Positions 44,073 through 52,952 are shown, numbered from the stretch's first letter. The stretch is 64,000 nucleotides of DNA from Catenulispora sp. MAP5-51 (GCF_041261205.1 NZ_JBGCCH010000001.1:372001-436000), one strand, 5' to 3'. The notes: generated by a model from the sequence alone, not told the origin. Program-made: numbers and translations.

Positions 44073-44906
44073 TCACGGCGCCGGATTGACCCGCAGCAGC
44101 CCCTCCTGCACGACCGTGGCCACCAGCGTCCCCTCCCGCGTGAACAGCCGGCCGGTGGCCAGCCCGCGGGCCCCCGAGGCCGAGGGCGAGGCCTGGTCGT
44201 ACAGCAGCCACTCGTCGGCGCGCGCCGGGCGGTGGAACCAGATGGCGTGGTCCAGCGAGGCGATCTGCACTTCCTTGTGCGGCAGCAGCTTGTGCCGGAT
44301 CAGCGTGGTGGACAGCAGCGTCAGGTCCGAGACGTACGCCAGCACCGCGGTGTGCAGGTGCGGGTCGTCCGGCAGCGGTGCGGACGTGCGCAGCCACACC
44401 TGCCGGCGCTCCGGCCCGGTGTCCGGCACCCGGCGGATGTCGAAGGCTGTCCAGCGCCGGTACAGGATGTTCCACAGCGCGTCCTCGCCGTCGTCGGCGG
44501 GGCTCGGCGGGATGGCCGGGAGCGACTCCGGGTCCGGGGCGTCCGGCCGGGGGTCGGCGTGGTCCAGGCCCGGCTCGGGGATCTGGTAGGAGGCCGACAT
44601 GACGAAGATGTTCCGGCCGTGCTGGCGCGCCACGACCCGCCGGGTGGAGAACGACCGGCCGGTACGCGAGCGGTCGACCTCGTACACGATCGGGGCCGCC
44701 GGGTCGCCGGGGAGCAGGAAGTAGCCGTGCAGGGAGTGCACGTTGCGGTCCGGCTCCACGGTCGCGGTGGCGGCGGACAGCGCCTGCCCCAGGACCTGTC
44801 CGCCGAAGACGCGCTGCACGTCGGTGTCCGGCGAGGCGCCGCGGAACAGGTCGTCCTCGATCCGCTCCAGCTCGAGCAGGTCCATGAGGGACTCGAAGGT
44901 GGCCAA
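44073..44906 (-). CDS. tesB: Acyl-CoA thioesterase II
   Basis: 277 aa with the double hot-dog layout. VFGGQVLGQALSAATATV and HSLHGYFLLPGDP lie in the first half, and SLDHAIWFHRP and GLATGRLFTREGTLVATVVQEG in the second. TesB hydrolyses medium and long acyl-CoA to free acid and CoA. Near-complete family length and the order of motifs are as expected. It ends 135 bases before plsC on the same strand. Confidence 0.92.
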   Translation of the reverse strand: MATFESLMDLLELERIEDDLFRGASPDTDVQRVFGGQVLGQALSAATATVEPDRNVHSLHGYFLLPGDPAAPIVYEVDRSRTGRSFSTRRVVARQHGRNIFVMSASYQIPEPGLDHADPRPDAPDPESLPAIPPSPADDGEDALWNILYRRWTAFDIRRVPDTGPERRQVWLRTSAPLPDDPHLHTAVLAYVSDLTLLSTTLIRHKLLPHKEVQIASLDHAIWFHRPARADEWLLYDQASPSASGARGLATGRLFTREGTLVATVVQEGLLRVNPAP

Positions 44907-44993
44907 GGGGCGACTCCCGGGGGCGGATTTTTCTCACCTGGCGGTGGCGTGCGGATTGAGTTTAGGCGCCGCGCGGGGCGCTCGTGCCGGTGG

Positions 44994-45677
44994 CTACTCG
45001 GTGAGGTCGGTCACGGGCGGCCCGAACACCGGCAGCAGGTCCACGACCGGCCCGGGGTCCCCGGTCCAGCCGGCGGCCAGCATCTGCGCCCGCGAGCGCC
45101 GGCCGACCAGGATCCGGGAGAGTTCGAAGTCGGAGGTGCTCAGCGCGGCGACCGGCTCGGCGTCCGGCGCTCCGAGGTGCCAGGACCCGGCGTCGGCGGC
45201 CAGCTCGATCGGCGGATGCCCGGCCTCGGCCCAGCCGCCGCGCTTGAACTTGGTCATCAGGGTGGCCACGAAGGCCGCCTCGGGCGTGTCGCGCGCCTCG
45301 CGCCGGCCGAGCGCGCCGCGGATGTCGTGGCTGTGGTGGAAGACGTCGAACACGGCGAACACCGCGCGCCGCCCGGCCGGATCGTCCAGGATCTGCTCGG
45401 CGGCCGCGCTGTTGGCGGTCCATTCGGCGCAGACCTCGGCCAGCGAGCGCTCACGCCGGGTGTCCACGTGCCCGGCGGTCCAGGCCGGGTCGTGCGGATC
45501 GCCGGGCGTGCCGGCGACGATGTCGGCGCTGACCCCGGCCAGATGGGCGAACGTGTCCTGCACGCTCCAGCCCGGCAGCGCCGGCACCGGCGTTGCGGCC
45601 TGCTCCGGCGACAGCTCCGAGGCCAGGCCGGTCAGCTGGGTACGGATGACGCGATAGTGCTCTCCGGCGGTGGTCAT
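44994..45677 (-). CDS. DinB-like mycothiol-dependent/maleylpyruvate isomerase-family protein
   Basis: 227 aa from ATG 45677 (AAAGGCGG upstream). LPGWSVQDTFAHLAGVSADI carries the DinB-type His, and VFDVFHHSHDIRGALGRRE supplies the paired His of the metal site. The C-terminal half has the MDMPI-C-like VAALSTSDFELSRILVGRRS. Members use mycothiol or bind divalent metal; the reaction here is unknown. Fits an actinomycete host. Confidence 0.78.
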   Translation of the reverse strand: MTTAGEHYRVIRTQLTGLASELSPEQAATPVPALPGWSVQDTFAHLAGVSADIVAGTPGDPHDPAWTAGHVDTRRERSLAEVCAEWTANSAAAEQILDDPAGRRAVFAVFDVFHHSHDIRGALGRREARDTPEAAFVATLMTKFKRGGWAEAGHPPIELAADAGSWHLGAPDAEPVAALSTSDFELSRILVGRRSRAQMLAAGWTGDPGPVVDLLPVFGPPVTDLTE

Positions 45678-45763
45678 GGCAGCCGGCCGCCTTTCTGTCT
45701 GTAGGGTTGAGGGTCGCACGATCCATCAATAGTCGACGATGAGGTTGGACGGGAGTGGTGTGC

Positions 45764-46303
45764 GTGTCGTCGCCCTATGACACCTCCGAGAAGGTGCCGT
45801 CATTGACGGTGGCCTCCTCCGAATTCCAGGCCGGGCAGCGCCTGGCCCCCGAGCACGGCTCGGCGATCTTCGAGGTCCCCGGGGGCCGCGAGGTCTCCCC
45901 GCAGCTGTCCTGGGGCCCGGTGCCGGAGGGCACCAAGAGCATCTCGGTGACGATGTTCGACCCCGACGCCCCGATCCCCTCCGGGTTCTGGCACTGGGGC
46001 CTGGCCGACCTGCCGGCCGACACCACCGAGCTCCCGGCCGGCGCCGGGGCCGGCGACGACTCGCTGCCGGGACAGGCGTTCCACGTCCCCAACGAGATCG
46101 GCATGCGCCAGTACGTCGGCTTCGGCCCGCCGCCGGGCACCGGCCGGCACCGCTACTACTTCGCGGTGCACGCGCTGGACGTGGACTCCGTCCGCGACCT
46201 CGGCGTCACCCCGGAGACCACGCCGGCGGTGCTGCACTTCATGATGCGCGGCCACGAGCTGGCGCGCGGGATTCTGCAGGGCTGGGCCAGCGCCGACGAG
46301 TAG
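45764..46303 (+). CDS. YbhB/YbcL (PEBP/Raf-kinase-inhibitor-like) protein
   Basis: 179 aa from GTG 45764, 8 bases after GGGAG (GTG 45755 and 45758 are alternatives). PQLSWGPVPEGTKSISVTMF and the ligand loop DPDAPIPSGFWHWGLADLP are the PEBP signature, with VGFGPPPGTGRHRYYFAVHA downstream. Bacterial members bind anionic ligands; cellular role unclear. Confidence 0.88.
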   Translation: MSSPYDTSEKVPSLTVASSEFQAGQRLAPEHGSAIFEVPGGREVSPQLSWGPVPEGTKSISVTMFDPDAPIPSGFWHWGLADLPADTTELPAGAGAGDDSLPGQAFHVPNEIGMRQYVGFGPPPGTGRHRYYFAVHALDVDSVRDLGVTPETTPAVLHFMMRGHELARGILQGWASADE

Positions 46304-46356
46304 CGGGTGCGGGTGTAGGTGTAGGCGCAGGCCTGAGCCCAAGGGTTCTGCGGCGG

Positions 46357-46393
46357 CGGCCGGTCGGAGCGGCGACAGTGCTCCGGCCGGCCG
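46357..46393 (+). terminator. Hairpin terminator after YbhB gene
   Basis: cggccggtcggagc (46357-46370) and gctccggccggccg (46380-46393) pair over 14 positions with one G-U, loop 9. It lies between two convergent genes. Confidence 0.7.
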
Positions 46394-46420
46394 TTCGCGT
46401 GCCATGGCAGGGCCCTTCCC

Positions 46421-47671
46421 TCAGCGCCGCGCGCCCGCGCCTGCGCCCGCGACCGGTCCGGGGCAGCGGGCCGGCGGCCCGGACAGCGTCCGGAACGTGA
46501 TCCCGGCCCGCGTCAGCCGCGCGATCAGCGCGTCGCCCATCGCCGTGGCGGTGGTGAGCTGCCCGGCGGTGGCCGGCAGCTCGTCGAAGGCCAGGCACAG
46601 CGCCGACTCGGCGAGCATCTTCGCGGTCTCGCCGTAGCCGGGGTCGCCCCCGGAGACCTCGGTGATCAGCGTGCGCCCGCCGGCCTCGGCCCGGAACCGC
46701 AGCGTGAACCAGCTGGCGGCCCGGCGGCGCTCGTCAGGGCCCTCACCGGGCTTCACGGCCTTGCCCACGGCCTCGCGCAGGGGCTTGATCTGCGAGGCGA
46801 CCGCCAGCCCCGCGACGCCGGCCAGCCCGGCGAGCGCGATCGGCAGGCGGCGGACCGCGGCGAAGTGGCCGTAGCGGAAGTCGGGCCCGTACTCCGGCAG
46901 CGCGGCCGCGCTGCGCAGCGCCACCTGGTTGTCGATCACCGGCAGCGGGGCGATCCAGGCGCGCGCGGTCTTGTCGTGCCGCGGCGGCCCGGCCAGCACG
47001 CCGAACCGGCGGCCCGGGGTCTTGGGCTCGGCGGCGCGCCGGGCCTTGGCGGTGCGGGCCATCGCCTTGGCCCGGGACATCGCCAGCGTCGCCGAGGCCA
47101 GCGTCCCGCCGGAGAACGTGCCCTTGGCCCGGATGAACCCCGACACCCGCACCGGCCCGGTCTGCGGCCCCAGCTCGCGCATCGTGTACAGCAGGCCGAG
47201 GTCGGTCGGGATGCTGTCGAAACCGCAGCAGTGCACCAGCCGCGCCCCGGTCTCCACGGCGCGCGCGTGGTACTTCAGGTACATGGCGTCGACGAACTCC
47301 GGCTCGCCGGTCAGGTCGACGTAGTCGCACCCGGCCTCGGCGCACGCCGCGACCAGCGGCTCGCCGTGGTGCAGGTACGGCCCGACGGTGCTGATCACGA
47401 CCCGGGTCTGTTCGGCCAGGATCCGCAGCGACTCCGGATCGCCGGCGTCGGCGATGATCAGCGGCAGCGTCGTCAGCTCCGGCCGGCTCGCGGCCAGCCG
47501 CTCGCGCACCGCCATCAGCCGCGCGGTCGAGCGCCCGGCCAGTGCCCAGCGCACCGCCTCCGGCGCGTTGGCGGCGAGGTACTCGGCGACCAGGGACCCG
47601 GTGAAGCCGGTGGCGCCGAACAGCACCAGGTCAAAGCTGGTCCGGGGGGCTTCCTCGGTCGTGTCGGGCAT
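46421..47671 (-). CDS. Saccharopine-dehydrogenase-like / trans-acting enoyl reductase-like protein
   Basis: 416 aa from ATG 47671. The Rossmann start DLVLFGATGFTGSLVAEYLA, VISTVGPYLHHGEPLVAACA, YVDLTGEPEFVDAMY and HCCGFDSIPTDLGLLYTM match the actinobacterial family that includes mycobacterial trans-acting enoyl reductase. NADPH binding is expected; the physiological substrate is probably lipid or polyketide. The same frame stays open far upstream, to 49378, but that part has no similarity and overlaps other genes. A TetR-like site lies upstream. Confidence 0.85.
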   Translation of the reverse strand: MPDTTEEAPRTSFDLVLFGATGFTGSLVAEYLAANAPEAVRWALAGRSTARLMAVRERLAASRPELTTLPLIIADAGDPESLRILAEQTRVVISTVGPYLHHGEPLVAACAEAGCDYVDLTGEPEFVDAMYLKYHARAVETGARLVHCCGFDSIPTDLGLLYTMRELGPQTGPVRVSGFIRAKGTFSGGTLASATLAMSRAKAMARTAKARRAAEPKTPGRRFGVLAGPPRHDKTARAWIAPLPVIDNQVALRSAAALPEYGPDFRYGHFAAVRRLPIALAGLAGVAGLAVASQIKPLREAVGKAVKPGEGPDERRRAASWFTLRFRAEAGGRTLITEVSGGDPGYGETAKMLAESALCLAFDELPATAGQLTTATAMGDALIARLTRAGITFRTLSGPPARCPGPVAGAGAGARR

Positions 47672-47685
47672 TGCCGCCGCCTTTC

Positions 47686-47703
47686 TTACTACCGGTCGGT
47701 AAC
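47686..47703. promoter_or_regulatory. TetR-type operator candidate
   Basis: ttactaccggtcggtaac is an imperfect palindrome (ttac...gtaa around accggt) 15-32 bases upstream of the enoyl-reductase-like start. This position and base composition are typical of TetR-family operators. No TetR gene is in the window. Confidence 0.4.
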
Positions 47704-47718
47704 CTTGTGGGGTACACC

Positions 47719-48636
47719 TTAGGCCGCGCGCCTGCGCGCGACCAGCATCTGACCGGTGACCAGCGCGCCGAGTGCGACGGCGAACCCGGCGGCCTGCGGC
47801 GCGGTCAGCGACTGGTGCAGCACCACGAACCCGGCGACCGTGGCCACCATCGGGTTGGCCAGGCTCAGCAGCGACAGGGACGTCGGGGCCAGGCGCTCGA
47901 TGCCGCGGAACCACAAGGTGTAGGCCACCGCGGTGCCGACGACGCCGATGTACGCGAACCCGGCGAGGTTCCGCGCGGTCAGCGTGTCCGGCAGGCCCTC
48001 GGAGACCAGCGTCATCGGCGCCAGCACCAGGCCGCCGAACACCAGCTGCCAGGTCGCCAGCACCATCGGCGTGGCGCCCTCGGGCCGGCCCCACTTGCGG
48101 CCCAGCACCACGGCCAGCGCCATCAGCGCGGTGGCGACCAGCATCGCCGCCACGCCGAGCGCGTCCAGCCGGGCCTTGGCGGTCAGCGTCATCAGCGCCA
48201 CGCCGCCGGTGCCGACGACCGCGGCGCCGAAGACCGCGGCGTGCGGGCGCTGCCGCAGGATCAGGATGCTGAACCCGGCGACCAGCAGCGGCTGCACCGA
48301 GCCCAGGGTCGAGGCCACGCCGCCGGGCAGCCGGTAGGCGGCGAAGAACAGCAGAGGGAAGAAGGCCCCGAAGTTCAGCGTGCCCAGCACCGCGGTCTTC
48401 CACCACCAGCTGCCCTTGGGCAGGCGGCGCACGAACGCCAGCAGGATCAGCCCGGCCGGCAGCGCCCGCATCGTCGCGGCCAGCATCGGCCGGTGGTCGG
48501 GGAGGAACTCGGAGGTGACGACGTAGGTGGTGCCCCAGCTCGCCGGGGCGAGGGCGGACAGCAGCAGGTCGCGGGCGGTGCCGGCGGTGGCGGAGGACTG
48601 CGCTGCGCTGGGTGCGGCGGTCGTTGCGGTGGTCAT
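47719..48636 (-). CDS. EamA/DMT-family transporter
   Basis: 305 aa with ten hydrophobic helices in two EamA repeats. The first contains APASWGTTYVVTSEFLP and AAYRLPGGVASTLGSVQPLL, the second YIGVVGTAVAYTLWFRGIER. A drug/metabolite exporter, substrate unknown. It is divergent from the MarR regulator, and the two probable operators lie between them, so MarR control is likely. Confidence 0.86.
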   Translation of the reverse strand: MTTATTAAPSAAQSSATAGTARDLLLSALAPASWGTTYVVTSEFLPDHRPMLAATMRALPAGLILLAFVRRLPKGSWWWKTAVLGTLNFGAFFPLLFFAAYRLPGGVASTLGSVQPLLVAGFSILILRQRPHAAVFGAAVVGTGGVALMTLTAKARLDALGVAAMLVATALMALAVVLGRKWGRPEGATPMVLATWQLVFGGLVLAPMTLVSEGLPDTLTARNLAGFAYIGVVGTAVAYTLWFRGIERLAPTSLSLLSLANPMVATVAGFVVLHQSLTAPQAAGFAVALGALVTGQMLVARRRAA

Positions 48637-48669
48637 GTGAAGCTCTCCCCTTGGTCTTCCACGCCAACT

Positions 48670-48698
48670 CTCTTAACGTTGAGAGTGTTAACGTTGAG
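48670..48698. promoter_or_regulatory. MarR operator, two sites
   Basis: ctcttaacgttgagag (48670-48685) is palindromic with one mismatched pair around aacgtt. A second copy, ttaacgttgag, lies at 48688-48698, 15 bases from the first (48673-48683). Both lie between the divergent EamA and MarR genes. Confidence 0.7.
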
Positions 48699-48751
48699 GG
48701 GAAGCTAACACATTCCCTCGCAGTGCTGGAAACACTGGAAAGGAGCGCCCG

Positions 48752-49252
48752 ATGGCCGACGCGGTGGACGCGATCATCGCGATGTGGGCCCGGGAGAAGC
48801 CGGAGCTCGACGCCGCCCCCATGGGCATCGTCGGGCGCATCAGCCGCCTGTCGCGGCTGCTGGACAAGGAGCTGAAGGACTTCTTCGCCGGCCACGGCCT
48901 GGAGTTCTGGGAGTTCGACGTCCTGGCGACCCTGCGCCGCTCCGGCGAGCCCTACGAGCTCTCCGCCGGCGCGCTGCTGAAGACGGCGATGGTCACCTCC
49001 GGCGCCATCACCAACCGTGTGGACCGCATGGAGACCAAGGGTCTGGTTCAGCGCGTGCCCGACCCCGGCGACCGCCGAGGCGTCCGCATCCGGCTCACCC
49101 CGGCCGGTCTGGAGCTCATCGACAAGCTGATGCCGCTGCACGTCGCCAACGAGCGGCGCCTGCTCGCCGCGCTCGGCGACGACGAGCGCGGCGCCCTGGC
49201 TGACCTGCTGCGCGCTCTGGCGTCGGGGTTGGGCGATACCTCGCTGGGATAA
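48752..49252 (+). CDS. MarR-family transcriptional regulator
   Basis: 166 aa, ATG 48752 with AAAGGAG upstream. The winged helix spans about 45-130: EFWEFDVLATLRRSGEPYEL, recognition helix TAMVTSGAITNRVDRMETKG, and wing VPDPGDRRGVRIRLTPAG. It probably represses its own gene and the divergent EamA transporter, and responds to a small ligand. Confidence 0.9.
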   Translation: MADAVDAIIAMWAREKPELDAAPMGIVGRISRLSRLLDKELKDFFAGHGLEFWEFDVLATLRRSGEPYELSAGALLKTAMVTSGAITNRVDRMETKGLVQRVPDPGDRRGVRIRLTPAGLELIDKLMPLHVANERRLLAALGDDERGALADLLRALASGLGDTSLG

Positions 49253-49280
49253 GCCCGTAACCCTTTTGCGATAATGGAAT

Positions 49281-49691
49281 ATGAGCACCTGGCAAGAGCG
49301 ATTCGCATCCAGCATCGACAAGCAGGTCAGCGACGCCGAGAAGGCCGGAGCCTTCGGCGACAACCCCCTGGTGGGCAAGCCGCTGCCCGGCGACGGCCAG
49401 CCCTACCGCGAAGACTGGTGGATCACGCAGAAGGTCGCGCAGGAGCGGGTCGGAGTGCATGCGCTGCCGCTTCCGCTCGCGCTGCGGCGGGAGGCGCAGG
49501 ATCTGCGCAAAGGGCTGATCGAGGACCGTCCGGCCGCCTCCGAGGCGGTGCTGCGGGCCGCGATCGCCGACTACGACGAACGCTCCGAGACCGCGCGGCG
49601 CACGCCGCAGCCCGGGCCCTCGGTGGTGATCCCGCGCGTCGACACCGAGGAAGCCGTCCTGGCGTGGCGGCAGGCCACAATGAAGCCGTGA
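49281..49691 (+). CDS. DUF1992 (DnaJC28-like) protein
   Basis: 136 aa. MSTWQERFASSIDKQVSDAE and GAFGDNPLVGKPLPGDGQ are the conserved N-terminal core of DUF1992, found in human DNAJC28 and many bacteria, here without a J domain. WWITQKVAQERVG follows. Function unknown. Its stop overlaps the recombinase start by 3 bases. Confidence 0.8.
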   Translation: MSTWQERFASSIDKQVSDAEKAGAFGDNPLVGKPLPGDGQPYREDWWITQKVAQERVGVHALPLPLALRREAQDLRKGLIEDRPAASEAVLRAAIADYDERSETARRTPQPGPSVVIPRVDTEEAVLAWRQATMKP

Positions 49692-50692
49692 GCAATTCCC
49701 TGAGTCCCGGGGCCGGGCCCGCCGAGCTGGGCTCGGCCGTGGTCGTCTCCGTGGTGCCCGGCGCCTTGGCCGCTGCCGCTACTCCCCAGGCTGAACAGGT
49801 CGCGGCCTTGTTCCTGCTCACCTACAAGCCCACGACGGCGTCGGCCTACGCTGTCGACCTGAAGCAGTGGTTCGCCTGGTGCGCGTTGTTCGACGTCGAG
49901 CCCTTCGACGCCGTGCGGGCCCATGTCGACGCCTGGTCGGTGCATCTGGCCGACGACGGCAAGGCCCGGCCGGCCACGCTCGCGCGCAAGATCAGTGCCG
50001 TGCGGAACTTCTACGCCTACGCCGTGGACTCCGGGTACGCCTCGACGAGCCCGGTGCCGGCCAAGGACAAGGCCCTGCACTTGCCGCGGGTCTCCCGCAA
50101 GTCGCAGACGCTGGGCCCGGACCGCGAGGAGTCGGCGGCGATGCTCGCCGAGGCGGCCAAGCGCGGGGTGCGGGACGAGGCGGTGGTCGCCATGCTGCTG
50201 TACCAGGGGCTGCGGGTGTCGGAGCTGTGCGGGATCGACGTGGAGGACCTGTCCAGCCAGCGCGGGCACCGGGTCGTGCGGCTGCGGCGCAAGGGCGGCG
50301 AGGAGCAGGACCAGGCGATCGCGCCGCCGGCGGCCGGATGCCTGGATGCCTGGCTGGCCGAGCGCGGCGGGGCTTCGGCCTCCGACGGCGCTCCGGCCCC
50401 GGCATCCGGGCCGGTGTTCGTCGGCCCCGAGGGCGCGCGCCTGACCCGGTACCAGGTGGAGTGGATCGTCGAGTCCTGCGCCCGGGCCGCCGGGATCGAG
50501 AAGAAGATCAGCCCGCACTCCCTGCGCCACGCCTGCACCACGATGCTGCTGGACGCCGGGGTGCCGCTGCGCGACATCCAGGTCTACATGGGGCACGCGA
50601 ATTCGGCCACCACGGAGCGGTACGACCTCGGGCGTCAACATCTTGACAAGTCGCCCGCCTATGCATTGTCCGGCGTGTTTGCGCGAGACTGA
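49688..50692 (+). CDS. Tyrosine recombinase (XerC/D-like)
   Basis: 334 aa, GTG start overlapping the DUF1992 gene. The full catalytic set is present: Arg176 in GLRVSEL, Lys202 in RRKGGEEQ, His277 and Arg280 in HSLRH, His303 in GHANSATTERYD, and Tyr312. The N-terminal SAM-like domain (about 35-120) starts after an Ala/Val-rich leader. Expected to cut and rejoin specific DNA sites. It lies in a housekeeping-like operon, with no tRNA, phage or att repeat nearby, so an ordinary integrase is unlikely; the target is unknown. Confidence 0.85.
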   Translation: MSNSLSPGAGPAELGSAVVVSVVPGALAAAATPQAEQVAALFLLTYKPTTASAYAVDLKQWFAWCALFDVEPFDAVRAHVDAWSVHLADDGKARPATLARKISAVRNFYAYAVDSGYASTSPVPAKDKALHLPRVSRKSQTLGPDREESAAMLAEAAKRGVRDEAVVAMLLYQGLRVSELCGIDVEDLSSQRGHRVVRLRRKGGEEQDQAIAPPAAGCLDAWLAERGGASASDGAPAPASGPVFVGPEGARLTRYQVEWIVESCARAAGIEKKISPHSLRHACTTMLLDAGVPLRDIQVYMGHANSATTERYDLGRQHLDKSPAYALSGVFARD

Positions 50693-50696
50693 GAAC

Positions 50697-51497
50697 GTGA
50701 TCATGGATGAGGACGTCGTGGCCAGGCTGCGCGCCGCCGGATGTGTGTTCGCCGAGGACGAGGCGGAGGTGCTGCTGCAGGCGGTCAAGGAGGACGTCGA
50801 GCCCTCCCGGCGGCTGGCGGAGCTGGTCGGGCGGCGCTGCGCCGGCGAGCCGTTGGAGCACGTCGTGGGCTGGGCCGGGTTCTGCGGGCTGCGGATCGGA
50901 GTCGGGCCGGGGGTGTTCGTGCCGCGGCGGCGCTCGGAGTTCCTGGTCGAGCTCGCCGTCGACCTCGGGCGGCAGGGCCGGGTGATCGTGGACCTGTGCT
51001 GCGGGTCCGCGCCGTTCGCGACGGTGCTGGCCACGCGGCTGGCCCAGGCCGAGGTCCACGCCGCGGACATCGACGCGGCGCAGCTCGTGCACGCGCAGGG
51101 CAACCTGGCGCCGTTCGGACGCCGCGCGCGGGTCCACGAAGGGGATCTGTTCGACGCGCTGCCGGAGCGGTTGCGGGGCACCGTGGACCTGCTGGTGGTG
51201 AACGCGCCGTATGTGCCGAGCGACGCCATCGACACGTTGCCGGCCGAGGCGCGGGCCTACGAGCCGCTGGCGAGTCTGGACGGCGGGGCCGACGGCCTGG
51301 CGGTGCACCGGCGGGTCGCCGAAGGGGCGCCGCAGTGGCTGGCGCCCCGGGGGCACCTGCTGATCGAGACCACCGAGGCGCAGGCCGAGCTGATGCTGGA
51401 GGTGTTCGGGGAGGCCGGGTTGAAGGCGTGGATAGCGCAGGACCAGGAACTGGAGGCGACCGTGGTCATCGGGCGGCAGCCGGGGGAGGCGTCGTGA
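50697..51497 (+). CDS. HemK/PrmC-like N5-glutamine methyltransferase homologue
   Basis: 266 aa, GTG 50697, 5 bases after the recombinase stop (ATG 50703 alternative). SAM motif VIVDLCCGSAPFATVLA. The catalytic NPPY of PrmC is NAPY (169-172). CAGEPLEHVVGWAGFCGLRI is the typical HemK N-terminal motif. The Pro-to-Ala change leaves N5-glutamine methylation of release factors uncertain. It overlaps the SDR gene by 4 bases. Confidence 0.78.
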   Translation: MIMDEDVVARLRAAGCVFAEDEAEVLLQAVKEDVEPSRRLAELVGRRCAGEPLEHVVGWAGFCGLRIGVGPGVFVPRRRSEFLVELAVDLGRQGRVIVDLCCGSAPFATVLATRLAQAEVHAADIDAAQLVHAQGNLAPFGRRARVHEGDLFDALPERLRGTVDLLVVNAPYVPSDAIDTLPAEARAYEPLASLDGGADGLAVHRRVAEGAPQWLAPRGHLLIETTEAQAELMLEVFGEAGLKAWIAQDQELEATVVIGRQPGEAS

Positions 51498-52177
51498 TCG
51501 CCCTGGTCACCGGGGCCAACCGGGGTCTGGGCCGGGAGACCGCGCGGCAGTTGCTGGCCGGCGGGCACACCGTGTTGGTCGCGGCGCGGCAGGAGGACGC
51601 CGCCCGCGACACCGCCGCGCAGCTCGGGGAGGGTGCGTATCCGCTGCGGCTGGACGTCACCGGCACCGCCGACATCGCGGCCGCCGCCGAGCAGGTGCGC
51701 GAGCGCTTCGGGCACCTGGACGTGCTGGTCAACAACGCGGCCATCCACTACGACACGTGGCAGCACGCGGTCGGGGCCGACCTGGCGGTGGTCCGGGAGG
51801 CGGCGGAGACGAACGTCTTCGGGCCCTGGCAGCTGGTGCAGGCACTGCTGCCGCTGCTGCGGGCCGGGAGCCACCAGCGGATCGTGAACGTCTCCAGCGG
51901 GGCGGGCTCGCTGACCGAGATGACCACCGGCTCGACCCCCGCCTACTCCCTCACCAAGGCCGCGCTCAACGCCCTGACCCGCATGCTCGCCGCCGACCTG
52001 CGCGGCGACGGGATCCTGGTCAACGCGGTGTGTCCGGGGTGGGTCGCGACCGACATGGGAGGCCCCGGCGGGCGGCCGGTGAGCGAGGGAGCGGCCGGCA
52101 TCGTCTGGGCCGCCACGCTGCCCGACGGCGGGCCGACCGGCGGGTTCTTCCGGGACCGGCTGCCGATCGCCTGGTGA
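51494..52177 (+). CDS. Short-chain dehydrogenase/reductase
   Basis: 227 aa, GTG start overlapping the HemK-like stop. TGANRGLGRE binds the NAD(P) and NNAA is conserved. The catalytic Ser of VNVSSGAG and the YSLTK motif give the Ser-Tyr-Lys triad. Classical SDR; substrate unknown. Last gene of the operon. Confidence 0.9.
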   Translation: MIALVTGANRGLGRETARQLLAGGHTVLVAARQEDAARDTAAQLGEGAYPLRLDVTGTADIAAAAEQVRERFGHLDVLVNNAAIHYDTWQHAVGADLAVVREAAETNVFGPWQLVQALLPLLRAGSHQRIVNVSSGAGSLTEMTTGSTPAYSLTKAALNALTRMLAADLRGDGILVNAVCPGWVATDMGGPGGRPVSEGAAGIVWAATLPDGGPTGGFFRDRLPIAW

Positions 52178-52244
52178 GCACGGCAGGCACAGTAGGCACA
52201 AATGCCGCCCTGGCGGCGCGCACCGCTCGGCTACTTTGCTGGCC

Positions 52245-52952
52245 ATGCACCCGGACACGGCCACGGTTCTCTCCGCGGATCTCTTGACGGACACGGCTGT
52301 CGTGTCGAGCACAGCTGTCATGTCGAACGCAGATTTCCTGCCAAATACAGATTCCTTGATGGATACAGACCCGGCCGAGGCGCTCCTGCGTCTCCTGGAA
52401 GCCGAGCCGGACGTCGCCCGGACCCTGGACCTGGTCGCCGACTTCGACATCACCCGCCGCGACCCCCGCGCCCGCCTCGCGATCCCGTCCGGCCTGCCCC
52501 TGATCCCGATCGCCGCCGACGGCGCGGGCGGCACGTACTACCTGGTCGGCGGCCCGCAGGAGCCCCGCCGCCCGGTCCTCTACGCCGACCGCCAGGGCTG
52601 CGCCACCCTGATCGCCGAGGACCTGGCCGAAGCACTGGCCATCTTCATCGCCCTCGGCTTCTGGCACGAGGCCGGCCACGGCTTCCCCCTGGCGACCACC
52701 GAGCAGAACCTGCGCGACTCCGAACCCGACATCGACACAACCCGCGCCGCCCTGTACGCCGCCACCGGCATCGACCCACTGACGGCCGAGCAGGCGCGCG
52801 ACCGCCTGCTGTCGGCGGCGGCGCGGACCGCGCCGGACTACGTGGCGATGGCCGAGGGCCCCGGCGCGCGGCCGTACCAGCTGCTGTTCGGGCCGCCGCG
52901 GGGGATCGCGGGCGCCGCGTGGCGGCCGGTCGGGGCGTCGGGGCTGCGCTGA
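52245..52952 (+). CDS. SMI1/KNR4-like (SUKH) hypothetical protein
   Basis: 235 aa from ATG 52245 (TTG 52236 also in frame). The central GGTYYLVGGPQEPRRPVLYA and CATLIAEDLAEALAIFIALG resemble the middle of SUKH-type immunity proteins, which often have G-G-T-[YF] and an acidic helix at this point. The N-terminus is rich in Ser, Thr and Asp with repeated-looking segments. SUKH proteins are commonly toxin immunities, but no toxin gene is next to it. Assignment is tentative. Confidence 0.5.
   Translation: MHPDTATVLSADLLTDTAVVSSTAVMSNADFLPNTDSLMDTDPAEALLRLLEAEPDVARTLDLVADFDITRRDPRARLAIPSGLPLIPIAADGAGGTYYLVGGPQEPRRPVLYADRQGCATLIAEDLAEALAIFIALGFWHEAGHGFPLATTEQNLRDSEPDIDTTRAALYAATGIDPLTAEQARDRLLSAAARTAPDYVAMAEGPGARPYQLLFGPPRGIAGAAWRPVGASGLR

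Noticed and set aside
47672-49378. Upstream extension of the enoyl-reductase-like frame
   Set aside because: The extra ~570 codons overlap the EamA and MarR genes and lack similarity; ATG 47671 has a ribosome site and starts the Rossmann motif.
49688-50692. Tyrosine recombinase considered as a prophage or genomic-island integrase
   Set aside because: No tRNA, att repeat, excisionase or phage gene is nearby, and the gene overlaps housekeeping-type neighbours.
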